The notes: generated from the sequence alone by a model not told the origin. 38,929 nucleotides of DNA from an uncultured Methylococcaceae bacterium (GCA_903911305.1 CAIWDB010000513.1:1-38929), one strand, 5' to 3'. Counted from the stretch's first letter, positions 1 to 7,929 are shown. Numbers and translations are program-made.

Positions 1-234
1 CAAGTGAAAAGAGCGCGTTACTCGGTGTTGAAAACCCACGGTATTCCCGCCATGCTGATTGAAACAGGATTCATCACCAATCCCCAAGAGGAAAAGAAAC
101 TCGCCAACCCCGCCCATCAACAACGAATTGCCCGTTCCATTTACCACGGCATTCAGGCTTATGCACGAACAGCCAGACCCAAATCGGCAAAACCAGCCCG
201 GTCTAAGCATATGATGATGGCTTCTAGGCAGTAA
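1..234 (+). CDS. amiB: N-acetylmuramoyl-L-alanine amidase, C-terminal end (partial)
   Basis: This is the last 77 codons of a zinc-dependent amidase (Amidase_3 family) that cuts the amide bond between N-acetylmuramic acid and the stem peptide to split septal murein. The reading frame is open at base 1, so the gene starts upstream. The stretch VLKTHGIPAMLIETGFITNP followed by a helix ending in ARSIYHGIQAYAR is the usual end of the catalytic domain, and the ETGF glutamate belongs to the zinc/catalytic site in this family. After it comes only a short basic tail with no LysM domain. The assignment to amiB rests on the mutL-miaA genes downstream, the standard gammaproteobacterial order, although here about 1.7 kb of extra genes separates it from mutL. 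Confidence 0.85.
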   Translation, partial: QVKRARYSVLKTHGIPAMLIETGFITNPQEEKKLANPAHQQRIARSIYHGIQAYARTARPKSAKPARSKHMMMASRQ

Positions 235-254
235 CGGCTAAAAACGCTACTCTA

Positions 255-572
255 CTATTTCTTGCCCTGTCCGACTAGATAACCGACTAACCCAGAGGCA
301 ATCGCACTGACAATACCAGCCGCCCATTTTTTATCGTCTGAACCGCCATTCCAAAACACAAACATGCAGCTTAAGAAAACGATAAAGACAAACAATAAAG
401 CAGCGAGGAACAAGATAAATTCTATTCGTCTCCGCAAATCGGCATCTTTTGCTTCCTGTGCTCTTCGTGCTTCTGCGTCTTCGGGAGTTTCGTTGTTCGC
501 CCGAATATCATACTTGTGATTGGACAAGCCTTGCCCAGTCAGTTGGTTTAGGTTTAGCTGTGGCTCAGACAT
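255..572 (-). CDS. small two-helix membrane protein, partner of the RHH protein
   Basis: A 105-residue protein of unknown function. The first 50 or so residues are polar and charged and rich in Glu, Ala and Arg (around PEDAEARRAQEAKDADLRRR), suggesting a cytoplasmic helix. Two hydrophobic segments follow: a long one with a FLAALLFVFIVFLS core, and a shorter glycine-rich one near the C-terminus (about residues 85-101, ending GLVGYLVGQGKK). The ATG at 572 shares one base with the TGA of the upstream RHH gene, so the two are almost certainly translated together. A TTG one codon earlier is possible but not needed. The tight coupling to a DNA-binding-type protein suggests a regulated envelope or toxin-antitoxin-like pair. 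That is inference only. Confidence 0.7.
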   Translation of the reverse strand: MSEPQLNLNQLTGQGLSNHKYDIRANNETPEDAEARRAQEAKDADLRRRIEFILFLAALLFVFIVFLSCMFVFWNGGSDDKKWAAGIVSAIASGLVGYLVGQGKK

Positions 573-793
573 CAAATCCCCACTATCTCAGTTTCGAGTT
601 GTTTGTCTTGATTAAGGATGCCAATTCGCTTATTCCCGGCTTTGGCCTCAGAAACCACATCAAACAAGGCAATGGATTTTTGTAGAATTTCGATTTTGGT
701 TACGTTATTAGCGGTTGCCAGTTGTTCCAAACGCTCATTAAGCTCGGGTGAAAGCAATAGGTTTAAAGGGATGGATTCTTTTACAGTGGCCAT
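572..793 (-). CDS. ribbon-helix-helix (CopG-like) protein
   Basis: A 73-residue protein starting MATVKESIPLNLLLSPELNE. A short beta segment (IPLNLLLS) is followed by two helices (PELNERLEQLATANN and KIEILQKSIALFDVV), the usual ribbon-helix-helix layout in which dimers bind operator DNA. The C-terminal tail has the IGILNQDKQLETEIVGI-like ending seen in small CopG-type proteins. The ATG at 793 is preferred to the upstream start at 859 because a GGGAG ribosome site sits about 8 bases before it and the upstream codons do not look like a conserved domain. It is followed by the two-helix membrane gene with a one-base overlap. A role as regulator or antitoxin of its partner is likely but unproven. 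Confidence 0.7.
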   Translation of the reverse strand: MATVKESIPLNLLLSPELNERLEQLATANNVTKIEILQKSIALFDVVSEAKAGNKRIGILNQDKQLETEIVGI

Positions 794-971
794 GGCGATC
801 TCCCAATCGTAAGTTACAAACGGTATCTTTATGACCGTAATTCTACCCATTTTTCTCACATCCAGACATCAAAAACATTGAAGCTTAAAATAGAGTAGAG
901 TGTTCGGCTTGCATTTTGCAGCGTAGATGATAAGAATCACCCTCTAAGTGACTACACATGTATGAATCCCC

Positions 972-1850
972 ATGCGCTTCCTAGACGTTAAAACAGACTA
1001 TGCCTTCAAAAAGGTTTTTGGCAGTGCCGAGAGCAAGCCGATTCTCATCAGCTTTCTGAATGCCTTAATTGGCTTTCCCAAGGGCCGGGAAGTGACCGAC
1101 CTGGTCATTGTCGATCCCTACCAAATCCCCATGCTGCAAGGCATGAAGGACACTTATGTGGATGTCAAAGCCACGTTGGCCGATGGGCGGGAGGTCATCG
1201 TCGAAATGCAAGTGCTGAATGTTAAAGGTTTTGAGCAGCGCATTCTCTACAACGCTGCGAAGAGCTATTCTCGGCAATTGCAGGAAGGCGAGGACTATAC
1301 CTTATTGAATCCAGTCATCGCATTGACCTTGACCGATTTCACATTATTCGAGACTGATGCCGTGTGCAGCCGTTTTTTGTTGCTGGAAAAAGAACGCTTC
1401 ATCCAATACCGTGACGACATCGAACTGATCTTTTTTGAATTGCCCAAATTCACTTTGGAAGAAGTTCAATTGGCGACGATACAGGACAAATGGCTCTATT
1501 TTGTCAAAAATGCTGGACGTTTAAACATGGTTCCGCAAACATTGGACGAAGCCCCGATTCGGGAGGCTTTCGAAATAGCCAATACTGCCGCACTGTCGGC
1601 GGAAGAACTGGAACAGCAAGAACGGCGACACGATTTCATTAGGCTGCAACGTGGTGCGCAGGAGAAAGCATTTGATGATGGGAAAGCTGCGGGCGAAGTT
1701 AAAGGACGGGAGGAGGGTCGGGCAGAGGGCGAACACGCAAAAGCACTAGCTGTGGCAAGGAACCTATTATTGATGCTGGACGATGTAGCCATCGCCGCCG
1801 CCACAGATTTATCTGAGGAAGAGGTGGCACGGTTGCGAAGGGATGCGTGA
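972..1850 (+). CDS. Rpn family recombination-promoting nuclease / PD-(D/E)XK transposase-like protein
   Basis: A 292-residue protein of the Rpn (YhgA-like) family, whose members are DNA endonucleases that raise RecA-independent recombination and are often annotated as putative transposases. The family N-terminus MRFLDVKTDYAFKKVFGS is clear. Asp64, Glu78 and Gln80 (in YVDVKATLADGREVIVEMQ) fit the PD-(D/E)XK nuclease core in its E-x-Q form. The C-terminus carries the usual Glu/Gly/Lys-rich segment (GEVKGREEGRAEGE) and a final helix with LSEEEVARL. It starts at the ATG at 972, without a strong ribosome site. It lies between amiB and mutL and reads toward mutL. Such genes move often between genomes, so it is probably accessory here. 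Confidence 0.85.
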   Translation: MRFLDVKTDYAFKKVFGSAESKPILISFLNALIGFPKGREVTDLVIVDPYQIPMLQGMKDTYVDVKATLADGREVIVEMQVLNVKGFEQRILYNAAKSYSRQLQEGEDYTLLNPVIALTLTDFTLFETDAVCSRFLLLEKERFIQYRDDIELIFFELPKFTLEEVQLATIQDKWLYFVKNAGRLNMVPQTLDEAPIREAFEIANTAALSAEELEQQERRHDFIRLQRGAQEKAFDDGKAAGEVKGREEGRAEGEHAKALAVARNLLLMLDDVAIAAATDLSEEEVARLRRDA

Positions 1851-1911
1851 TAACGAAACGTATCAAACATTCTGATTTGCCCACGCTTAATACAAGTCAT
1901 ACCCCCTCACT

Positions 1912-1920
1912 TGGTATAAT
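1912..1920 (+). promoter_or_regulatory. extended -10 promoter of mutL
   Basis: TGGTATAAT fits the extended -10 pattern TGnTATAAT exactly. No good -35 lies 16-18 bases upstream, as is common for this promoter class. Transcription would start near 1927 and leave a leader of about 18 bases before the mutL ATG. It gives mutL-miaA their own promoter next to the inserted accessory genes. Confidence 0.55.
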
Positions 1921-1944
1921 AGGCTTTTGACTGCTTTACACCTC

Positions 1945-3756
1945 ATGCCCATCCGCCTCCTCCCCCCCCAGTTAATCAACCAAATTGCCGCCGGTGAAGT
2001 CGTCGAACGACCTGCTTCCGTGGTTAAGGAACTGGTGGAGAATGCTTTTGATGCGGGTGCCTGCCAAGTGGAAGTGGACATCGAAATGGGCGGGTTGCGC
2101 CTCATCCGAATTCGAGATGATGGCATCGGCATGGGGCAAGACGAATTGCCACTGGCGCTGTCCCGCCATGCCACCAGCAAGATTGCCAGTTTGGCCGACC
2201 TGGAGCGGGTTTCCAGCATGGGTTTTCGCGGCGAAGCCTTGCCCAGCATCAGTTCAGTGGCAAGACTGGCACTGACCTCCCGGACGCAAGACACCCATAA
2301 CGCTTGGCGCATTCTGGCAGATGGCAAGGAAGAGGGCTATGAAATCCTACCAGCCTCACACCCTAAAGGAACCTGCGTCGAGGTGCGCGACCTGTTCTAT
2401 AACACCCCAGCCCGGCGCAAATTCCTGCGTTCGGAAAAAACCGAATTTTCCCATATCGAAACCCTGATTAAGCGCATGGCTTTAAGTCGCTTTGAGACAG
2501 GATTTGTCTTACGCCACAATCAGCGTGACGTGCTTAAGCTCAAACCCGCCACAACCCAAACCGAACGCGAGGGCCGAGTGGCCTTGCTGTGTGGGGAAAC
2601 CTTCTTAGACAGCGCTCTTGCGGTGGATTTCGAGTCATCCGGGCTAAGGCTTTCCGGTTGGGTCGGCTTGCCCACATTTTCACGCAGCCAAGCGGACATG
2701 CAATTTTTTTATGTCAATGGCAGACTGGTGCGCGACAAACTGGTCACCCATGCCGTCCGCCAAGCCTACCAAGATGTGATGTACCATGGCCGCCAGCCTG
2801 TGTATGTTTTGTATCTGGCGCTTGACCCGGCAATGGTGGATGTCAATGCCCATCCTGCCAAGCTAGAAGTCCGTTTCCGTGACAGCCGCTTAGTGCATGA
2901 TTTTCTATTCCGTGCTTTGCACCGTGCCATTGCCGATGACCGGCCCACGGCATCCGCTTTAGCTCCGACCATTTCGGGCGAGATGCCTACTATGCCAAGC
3001 ACCGACCGGCCTAGCCCAGCTTACTTTGGGCGTTTGGGTTCCAGCCTATCTCATGCGGCTAGGCAAACGTCTTTACCCCTGCAAGTACGGGAAACCTTGC
3101 TCAATCTGAATGAACTTTACACACCGGCATCCAGCAAGCCACCGCAAATTTCTCAACCCAATGAACCCACCCACCCACCCTTGGGTTTTGCCATCGCCCA
3201 TTTGCATAATATTTATATATTGGCAGAAACCGCGACCAGTTTGATTCTGGTTGACGCCCATGCAGCCCACGAACGGGTGACCTATGAAAAGTTAAAGCAT
3301 CAGCAATTGGCGGGGGGGGTCGCCAGCCAACCCTTGCTTTTGCCCGTCAGTATCAAGCTTAGTGAGGCTGAAGCTGATTTGACCGAGGAATTTGCCCATT
3401 CCTTTGCCAGTTTGGGCATGGATCTGACTCGTTCCGGTCCTGACACCGTGCGAGTGCGTTCCATGCCAGCTTTGTTAGCGGGTGTAGACGCTGAAAAGTT
3501 GTTACGCGATGCCTTGGCCGACCTTAATCAGCACGGTCGCAGCCTACGCTTGGAACAAGCCGTCAACGGAGTCTTGGCGACCATGGCCTGCCATGGTTCG
3601 ATCCGGGCGCATAGGCGTTTGACCATACCCGAAATGAACGCCCTGCTGCGCGAGATGGAAACCACCGAAAACAGCGGACAATGCAATCATGGACGGCCCA
3701 CTTGGGTTGAGCTGAGCGGCAAGGACTTGGATAGGTTTTTTCTCCGTGGCCAGTAA
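1945..3756 (+). CDS. mutL: DNA mismatch repair protein MutL (endonuclease-type)
   Basis: A 603-residue MutL, the GHKL ATPase that links mismatch recognition by MutS to strand removal. The ATPase site is intact: Glu29 and Asn33 in [12 protein letters not shown], and [16 protein letters not shown] as the ATP lid. The C-terminal domain holds the nicking-endonuclease signature D437-A-H-A-(X)2-E443-(X)4-E448, with C549-H550 and C580-N-H582-GRP as the metal-binding motifs. These are absent from E. coli MutL, which relies on MutH, but present in MutL of MutH-less bacteria. The ATG at 1945 ([20 protein letters not shown]) matches the family N-terminus, and the TTG at 1927 is rejected. The end overlaps the proposed GTG start of miaA by 11 bases. 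Confidence 0.97.
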   Translation: MPIRLLPPQLINQIAAGEVVERPASVVKELVENAFDAGACQVEVDIEMGGLRLIRIRDDGIGMGQDELPLALSRHATSKIASLADLERVSSMGFRGEALPSISSVARLALTSRTQDTHNAWRILADGKEEGYEILPASHPKGTCVEVRDLFYNTPARRKFLRSEKTEFSHIETLIKRMALSRFETGFVLRHNQRDVLKLKPATTQTEREGRVALLCGETFLDSALAVDFESSGLRLSGWVGLPTFSRSQADMQFFYVNGRLVRDKLVTHAVRQAYQDVMYHGRQPVYVLYLALDPAMVDVNAHPAKLEVRFRDSRLVHDFLFRALHRAIADDRPTASALAPTISGEMPTMPSTDRPSPAYFGRLGSSLSHAARQTSLPLQVRETLLNLNELYTPASSKPPQISQPNEPTHPPLGFAIAHLHNIYILAETATSLILVDAHAAHERVTYEKLKHQQLAGGVASQPLLLPVSIKLSEAEADLTEEFAHSFASLGMDLTRSGPDTVRVRSMPALLAGVDAEKLLRDALADLNQHGRSLRLEQAVNGVLATMACHGSIRAHRRLTIPEMNALLREMETTENSGQCNHGRPTWVELSGKDLDRFFLRGQ

Positions 3757-4942
3757 CGTGTTGCCTACCCGCATTCTCAACGGCAATGCTGTTGAATTAA
3801 GCACCGAAGTTTCGGTTCCCCCCTTTGCAAAAGGGGGGTTAGGGGGGATTTTAAGGACTGAGGATTCTCCGCCAGAATCTAAAATCCCCCTCAATCCCCC
3901 TTTATCAAAGGGGGAGGCTGTTAATTCAACTTCATTGCCTCAAGACCACCTACCCCCCGCCATAGCCCTGATGGGCCCGACCGCTTCGGGCAAGACCCGG
4001 CTGGCGATCCAGCTTGCCCATGAATTGAACGGCGAGATCATCAGTGTGGATTCGGCCTTGGTTTACCAAGGCATGGACATCGGCACAGCCAAACCCAGCC
4101 TTGAAGAAAGGGAAGGGGTGCCGCATCACCTGATTGACATTCTCGACCCTGCCGAATCCTTCTCGACCGGACAATTTAGGCAACAGGCTTTGCAATTGAT
4201 GGAAGAGATCACCACGCGTGGACGGTTGCCTTTGCTTGTGGGTGGCACCATGCTGTATTTCAACGCATTGTTCAATGGGCTGGCGAACCTTCCAGAAGCG
4301 GATGAAACAATTCGGCGACACATTGATAAAGAAGCGGCAAGCTTTGGTTGGCTAGCTTTGCATGATGAATTGGCGCGTGTCGATCCCTTATCCGCTGCCC
4401 GCATCCATCCCAACGACCCTCAGCGAATTCAACGGGCATTGGAAGTTTACCGGCTGACAGGTGTACCCATAAGCGAGTTATGCGCACTAGGGCGATCCAT
4501 GCCTCCACCCTTCAACATCACTAGGCTCATCATAGCGCCCAGCCAGCGACAAACATTGCACGAAACGATTCGCTTGCGCTTCTTATCCATGTTAGGGCAG
4601 GGATTGGTGGATGAAGTCAATGCCTTGTTTCTGCGCGGTGATCTGCACGAAGACTTGCCAGCCATCCGTGCGGTAGGTTATCGGCAAGTTTGGGCATACC
4701 TCAGTGGAAAAATGGATTATACTGAAATGGTGGATCGCGCCATCATCGCCACCCGTCAATTTGCCAAACGGCAATTCACATGGCTGCGTAAGGAAGAATC
4801 GTCCATACATTTTTCTAGCGAAGAACCCGATCTGTTGAAAAATGTTTTGAACAGAATGGATGGATTGTTAGCCGCAGTCGGTAAAAGCGAAAAAAGTAAT
4901 TTCAATAAACCCGCTCATGATGTTATCATTTACGGTGGGTAG
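3746..4942 (+). CDS. miaA: tRNA dimethylallyltransferase with repeat-derived N-terminus
   Basis: MiaA transfers a dimethylallyl group to N6 of adenosine 37 in tRNAs reading codons that begin with U. The P-loop GPTASGKT is at residues 77-84, followed by [49 protein letters not shown] and the C-terminal [14 protein letters not shown] and [14 protein letters not shown] motifs, all typical. The core starts only near residue 70. Most of the preceding stretch is encoded by a palindromic repeat (3782-3939), giving glycine/proline-rich peptide such as [11 protein letters not shown]. No ATG precedes the P-loop, so the start is GTG 3746 (a GGATAGG lies about 10 bases upstream), GTG 3758 or TTG 3935. 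The last would skip the repeat but lacks a well-placed ribosome site. No hfq follows, unlike in enteric bacteria. Confidence 0.93.
   Translation: MASNVLPTRILNGNAVELSTEVSVPPFAKGGLGGILRTEDSPPESKIPLNPPLSKGEAVNSTSLPQDHLPPAIALMGPTASGKTRLAIQLAHELNGEIISVDSALVYQGMDIGTAKPSLEEREGVPHHLIDILDPAESFSTGQFRQQALQLMEEITTRGRLPLLVGGTMLYFNALFNGLANLPEADETIRRHIDKEAASFGWLALHDELARVDPLSAARIHPNDPQRIQRALEVYRLTGVPISELCALGRSMPPPFNITRLIIAPSQRQTLHETIRLRFLSMLGQGLVDEVNALFLRGDLHEDLPAIRAVGYRQVWAYLSGKMDYTEMVDRAIIATRQFAKRQFTWLRKEESSIHFSSEEPDLLKNVLNRMDGLLAAVGKSEKSNFNKPAHDVIIYGG
3782..3939. mobile_element. MITE-like palindromic element inside miaA
   Basis: An element of about 158 bp with nested inverted repeats. The ends GGCAATG-CT-GTTGAATTAA (3782-3800) and TTAATTCAAC-TT-CATTGCC (3921-3939) are inverted copies differing only at a central two-base gap. 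Inside are two G/C-rich arms (about 3818-3853 and 3881-3914), each made of runs of five or six C then G around TTTGCAAAA or TTTATCAAA, and these pair with each other. The pentamer CTCAA occurs at 3776-3780 and 3939-3943 and could be a target duplication, though it overlaps the repeat by one base. There is no transposase gene, so it would need one supplied in trans. Confidence 0.7.
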
Positions 4943-5079
4943 TATTAAAGATATGAGTACAACGGAATTTAGTGCGAATGCCGGGAAAGGGGTGTGAGCT
5001 TGATCCGTCAGGCAAGGATTGAATGGATTTGTTTAACACCAGCGCTCGGCTAGGTCGCCAAACGTCAATTAATTTTACA

Positions 5080-5097
5080 GTTGCCAATTATGGCAAC
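5080..5097. promoter_or_regulatory. palindromic possible operator or enhancer site
   Basis: GTTGCCAATTATGGCAAC is a perfect inverted repeat with 7-base arms and a 4-base centre. It lies about 60-80 bases before the start predicted from the sigma-54 promoter at 5132-5147. That is a plausible place for an activator dimer, although sigma-54 enhancers are often farther away. TTGCCA within it could also act as a -35 for a weak sigma-70 promoter. Confidence 0.45.
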
Positions 5098-5131
5098 ACA
5101 ATTTAATTATAAGTCACTGATATGCTTGCCA

Positions 5132-5147
5132 TGGCGCATAAATTGCT
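5132..5147 (+). promoter_or_regulatory. sigma-54 (-24/-12) promoter of the PEP-CTERM gene
   Basis: TGGCGC-N5-TTGCT keeps the invariant GG and GC dinucleotides at exactly the spacing required by RpoN (consensus TGGCAC-N5-TTGCA/T), with one change in the -24 block. The start would be near 5158, leaving a leader of about 70 bases before the ATG at 5230. RpoN together with the PrsK/PrsR two-component system is reported to control PEP-CTERM genes in other bacteria, which makes this placement sensible. Confidence 0.65.
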
Positions 5148-5229
5148 TACATATTTTGTTTTAATTGTTTGCTTAGCCATATCAGAAAGTTAAAAAAACG
5201 CTGCTACATCAAAGAATTTCGGAGAAGTC

Positions 5230-5964
5230 ATGAAAGGCATGAAAAAAATCTGGTTGCCTGCTACATTTGGCTTGTTATTTGGCAATTTCTTCAGTCTGCC
5301 AGTGGAAGCGAGAAGTGTGACCGTCACCACGAGTGATGCTGTCGACAATATCACAGCTATCGGTAACTTAGCTGAGTCGCAATTTGACATAGTCGATTTT
5401 GGCCATGGCAGTTCAACCGTAAACCTAACCCCTGATCTTGTACCAAACCCAAACCTGGCACAGTCAATCACCTTAGGCCAACTGACTTTTGCTGCTGATC
5501 AGGGTAATTGCGGAAGTGCCGGATGCTCAGGGCCTGTCGTTAAGACCCTGCAATTTTCTGTTTTTGGTACCGGCAAAGCGCAAGTCGTTGACCTCACATT
5601 CACGTGGGACACGAGTTGGTTCATTGATCCAGACTTAGGCCCATTGAGGCAAGACGCATGCCTTTCTTTTAACAACGGAGCAACGGGAACCGCGTGCAAT
5701 CCTTCAGACTCGCCGAATGGGGGAACCCAAGTGGTCTCATCCTTTCTACCGTCACCTTTCAGAATTCCATACGGATTCGACTCCCTACTCATAACCTTGC
5801 TACAGCCTCAGGATATCATTCAACCGGTTGATGCTCAAATTTATAGTTACGACATAAAAGCTTTGGTTCAACTGATCCCCGAACCGTCTTCCTTGCCGTT
5901 GATGGGCTTAGGTTTAGCCGCCTTGGCATTTGCCAGAAGGCGAAACAAGCTGTTGGAGTTGTAA
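5230..5964 (+). CDS. PEP-CTERM sorting domain protein
   Basis: A 244-residue exported protein. It has an N-terminal signal peptide (MKGMKKIWLPATFGLLFGNF, cleavage probably near VEARS). A beta-rich, Asp/Asn/Thr-rich body with two pairs of cysteines (NCGSAGC and two further Cys near 160-172) follows. The C-terminal sorting tag is P-E-P near residue 217, a hydrophobic helix (LPLMGLGLAALAFA) and an RRR stop. Such proteins are processed by a membrane exosortase (not in this window) and usually end up in the exopolysaccharide matrix. A GGAG ribosome site lies just before the ATG. It stands alone, with a sigma-54 promoter upstream and a hairpin terminator about 100 bases downstream. The function of the body is unknown. 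Confidence 0.9.
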   Translation: MKGMKKIWLPATFGLLFGNFFSLPVEARSVTVTTSDAVDNITAIGNLAESQFDIVDFGHGSSTVNLTPDLVPNPNLAQSITLGQLTFAADQGNCGSAGCSGPVVKTLQFSVFGTGKAQVVDLTFTWDTSWFIDPDLGPLRQDACLSFNNGATGTACNPSDSPNGGTQVVSSFLPSPFRIPYGFDSLLITLLQPQDIIQPVDAQIYSYDIKALVQLIPEPSSLPLMGLGLAALAFARRRNKLLEL

Positions 5965-6067
5965 AATTTTTTGACTGTTATTCGGATTGAATTCTGACAA
6001 AATGTAATGCGAAACACATTAAGTTAATAACTGACGGTTAAATGGCAATTACCTAGGCCAACAAAAG

Positions 6068-6091
6068 CCCGCTTTCATAGCGGGTTTTTTT
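6068..6091 (+). terminator. rho-independent terminator
   Basis: The stem CCCGCT/AGCGGG with the 5-base loop TTCAT is followed by seven T, a textbook intrinsic terminator. It lies about 100 bases after the PEP-CTERM stop codon and probably ends that transcript. It could also end a short RNA arising in the gap. Confidence 0.85.
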
Positions 6092-6254
6092 GTATCAGTC
6101 ATTTGCATGGAGATAAAGCAGTTAAAATCTTGGTGAGAAGCCATCGGTTTGGCTACCCAAAACTTACACTGTCAGAAAATTTTACAGTCTAAGACCAGCG
6201 GGCATTGAATCATTTAAGTTACAATGACGGGGCGTGAGTAAAGGGGGAAATGAC

Positions 6255-6881
6255 ATGGGACTACCACAAACCAATCCAATTTTAAACGTTGATGATTACC
6301 TCGCCTTTGAACGGGAAGAGGAGCATCGCCACGAATATTTCGACGGTCTAATCTATGCGATGGCCGGGGAGAGCCTGGAGCATAGTACGATAAGCGCCAA
6401 CTTAATAGGAATTTTGCATGGACAACTAAGAGGCAAACCCTGCCGGACGCTTTCGCCCAACATGAAAGTTTTAAGCGGCCACACCATGCGTGGACAAACT
6501 CGCGGTCTGTTCTCCTATCCCGATGCCACCGTGGTCTGCGGCGAGCCAACATTCCATGACGAGCGGCGCGATGTGTTGACTAACCCGGCCTTGATCGTCG
6601 AGGTGCTATCGCCGGGTACAGAGTTGTTTGATCGCGGGGAGAAGTTTCAGCGTTATCGCCAATACTTAGATTCCTTGCAAGATTTTCTGTTGGTTTCTTC
6701 CCTTTACCCTTTGGTCGAACTGTATCAGCGCCAAGCCAATGGATTTTGGCTGTACTCGGCGATGGCAGAGTTGGATGGTCGATTATATTTGCCGTCCATA
6801 GACTGTCAATTGCCGCTCATTGAACTGTATGAGCGCATTGAGTTCCAGCCCCAGCCTAACCCATTTGAACCCGCTGACTAA
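6255..6881 (+). CDS. Uma2 family (DUF820) PD-(D/E)XK nuclease-like protein
   Basis: A 208-residue member of the Uma2/DUF820 family, common in cyanobacteria and in some methanotrophs. It has a restriction-endonuclease-like fold and is usually called a putative endonuclease. The family landmarks are present: DDYLAFEREEEHRHEYFDGLIYAM at the start, a SYPDATVV segment with Asp90, and ALIVEVLSPGTELFDRGEK with Glu116 and Lys130 as candidate catalytic residues. The ATG at 6255 is chosen over the GTG at 6234 because a GGGGG ribosome site lies about 8 bases upstream. It is monocistronic, follows a terminator and has no obvious partner. The biological role of the family is not established. Confidence 0.85.
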   Translation: MGLPQTNPILNVDDYLAFEREEEHRHEYFDGLIYAMAGESLEHSTISANLIGILHGQLRGKPCRTLSPNMKVLSGHTMRGQTRGLFSYPDATVVCGEPTFHDERRDVLTNPALIVEVLSPGTELFDRGEKFQRYRQYLDSLQDFLLVSSLYPLVELYQRQANGFWLYSAMAELDGRLYLPSIDCQLPLIELYERIEFQPQPNPFEPAD

Positions 6882-6930
6882 AAACTGATTTTACGCTCCC
6901 GTTTCGCTAGAAAATAAGCAACTGTCACGT

Positions 6931-6946
6931 CCGTGCTTAACATCAG
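6931..6946. repeat. fragment of interspersed repeat tail
   Basis: CCGTGCTTAACATCAG matches, in inverted form and with one mismatch, the sequence at 17073-17088. It also shares TGCTTAACATCAG with the repeat tail at 10908-10920. It sits just past the stop codon of mepA. Confidence 0.45.
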
Positions 6947-6949
6947 CTA

Positions 6950-7822
6950 TTAAGGCTCCGCCAAAATATCCAAGCACTCGTCTGGCAATTGCGGCTTGGG
7001 TGCAGCATGAGGTTTGGGCGTTGGCGTGGTGTCATGGTGGAACCACCAATCCAAACTGGAATCACACCCCTCGCCCACGGGGACCGGATCTTGCTCACGG
7101 CAACTGGTACTATCCATCGGGCAGGACATGCGCATGTGAAAATGGTCGTCGTGATTGTACCAAGGGCGTATCACCCTCAGCCAAGCCCGGTTGCCTGCCA
7201 CAACATCGCAAAGTTCTTTCTTGATGTAGGGATTGACAAAAATCCGGTCAACGCCTGGCAAGTTTGCCGCCAATTCCAACATTTTCACCTGATCTGACGT
7301 CCACTTTTCACGATCCAGCCCTGTCTTTGAATCGTTGAGCATGGATGGGGCGCCAATGTTACTGCGTGTTGAATTGGACTCAGCGAGGATTCGAGGGTTG
7401 AGGTTAAACCAAATATCCACATCCAAACCGCTTTGATGGCTGCGATGTCCAAACGGCAAAGGGCCTCCTCGTGGTTGGCCCAAGTCTCCGATTTGCATTA
7501 GACCTAAGTCGCGCTGCTCTGCTTTTTGGCCCAACAGTTTGAGCGCCTTTACCAAGTCAGGGTGACCGTAATAGCGGCCACGCTCAATATGCATGACTTG
7601 ATACCCTTTGCCCTCCAATGGCAAGGCAACTGCACCGGCGATACAACCGCTATTGGTTTCCCCCACGGATCGTGGCGAGCCTGACGATGGCGTTTGAGCG
7701 CGCGACCAGTCATTTGCATACAATGTAAAACTACTCAGGCCCAAACTTAAGCCCAAGCAAATGGATGCCACCAAAGAACCCGGGCAGACTGGAATACTTA
7801 AGATTTTATCTTTGCTTTCCAT
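6950..7822 (-). CDS. mepA: penicillin-insensitive murein endopeptidase
   Basis: A 290-residue LAS-type metallopeptidase that cuts D-Ala-mesoDAP cross-links in peptidoglycan in the periplasm. The N-terminus has a signal-like hydrophobic segment (about residues 16-36), with export after LYAND. The zinc ligands are His129 and Asp136 (SHQSGLDVDIW) and His229 in HFHMR. GHPDLVKALKLLG, IFVNPYIKKELC and the Cys pairs near the C-terminus also match E. coli MepA along its full length. It runs divergently from glrK, whose start is about 107 bases away, so the promoters of both lie in that gap. It is the last gene before a repeat tail (6931-6946) on the other side. Confidence 0.95.
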   Translation of the reverse strand: MESKDKILSIPVCPGSLVASICLGLSLGLSSFTLYANDWSRAQTPSSGSPRSVGETNSGCIAGAVALPLEGKGYQVMHIERGRYYGHPDLVKALKLLGQKAEQRDLGLMQIGDLGQPRGGPLPFGHRSHQSGLDVDIWFNLNPRILAESNSTRSNIGAPSMLNDSKTGLDREKWTSDQVKMLELAANLPGVDRIFVNPYIKKELCDVVAGNRAWLRVIRPWYNHDDHFHMRMSCPMDSTSCREQDPVPVGEGCDSSLDWWFHHDTTPTPKPHAAPKPQLPDECLDILAEP

Positions 7823-7929
7823 AAGAGTGTTTAAAAGTCAAAAAAGGTTGAAGATGAATTGGAAGTAATGAGAAATGCTGGCATACATGGGATAATTGGA
7901 AACATCTCCTCAAAGTTTATGGATTGGCT

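Larger units (their letters stand above)
247..898. repeat. short inverted repeat flanking the RHH/membrane pair
   Basis: The 8-mer CTACTCTA at 247-254 recurs in inverted form (TAGAGTAG) at 891-898, with similar A/T-rich bases beside both copies after a small gap. The left copy runs into the stop codon of the membrane gene, and the right copy lies upstream of the RHH gene. It may mark the edges of a transferred cassette, or be chance given its length. Confidence 0.3.
4943..5229. other. intergenic region between miaA and the PEP-CTERM gene
   Basis: A 287-bp gap with no convincing gene. The first half (to about 5060) holds nothing recognised apart from a 14-codon reading frame at 4953 that I do not credit. 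The second half is A/T-rich and contains a palindrome at 5080-5097 and a sigma-54 promoter at 5132-5147, both listed separately. Confidence 0.5.

Noticed and set aside
3755-3943. Calling miaA a frameshifted pseudogene because of its unusual N-terminus
   Set aside because: The frame is open from GTG 3746 through the repeat into an intact catalytic core with all motifs.
4953-4997. A 14-codon reading frame after miaA, where hfq is often found
   Set aside because: It is too short, has no ribosome site and does not resemble Hfq.
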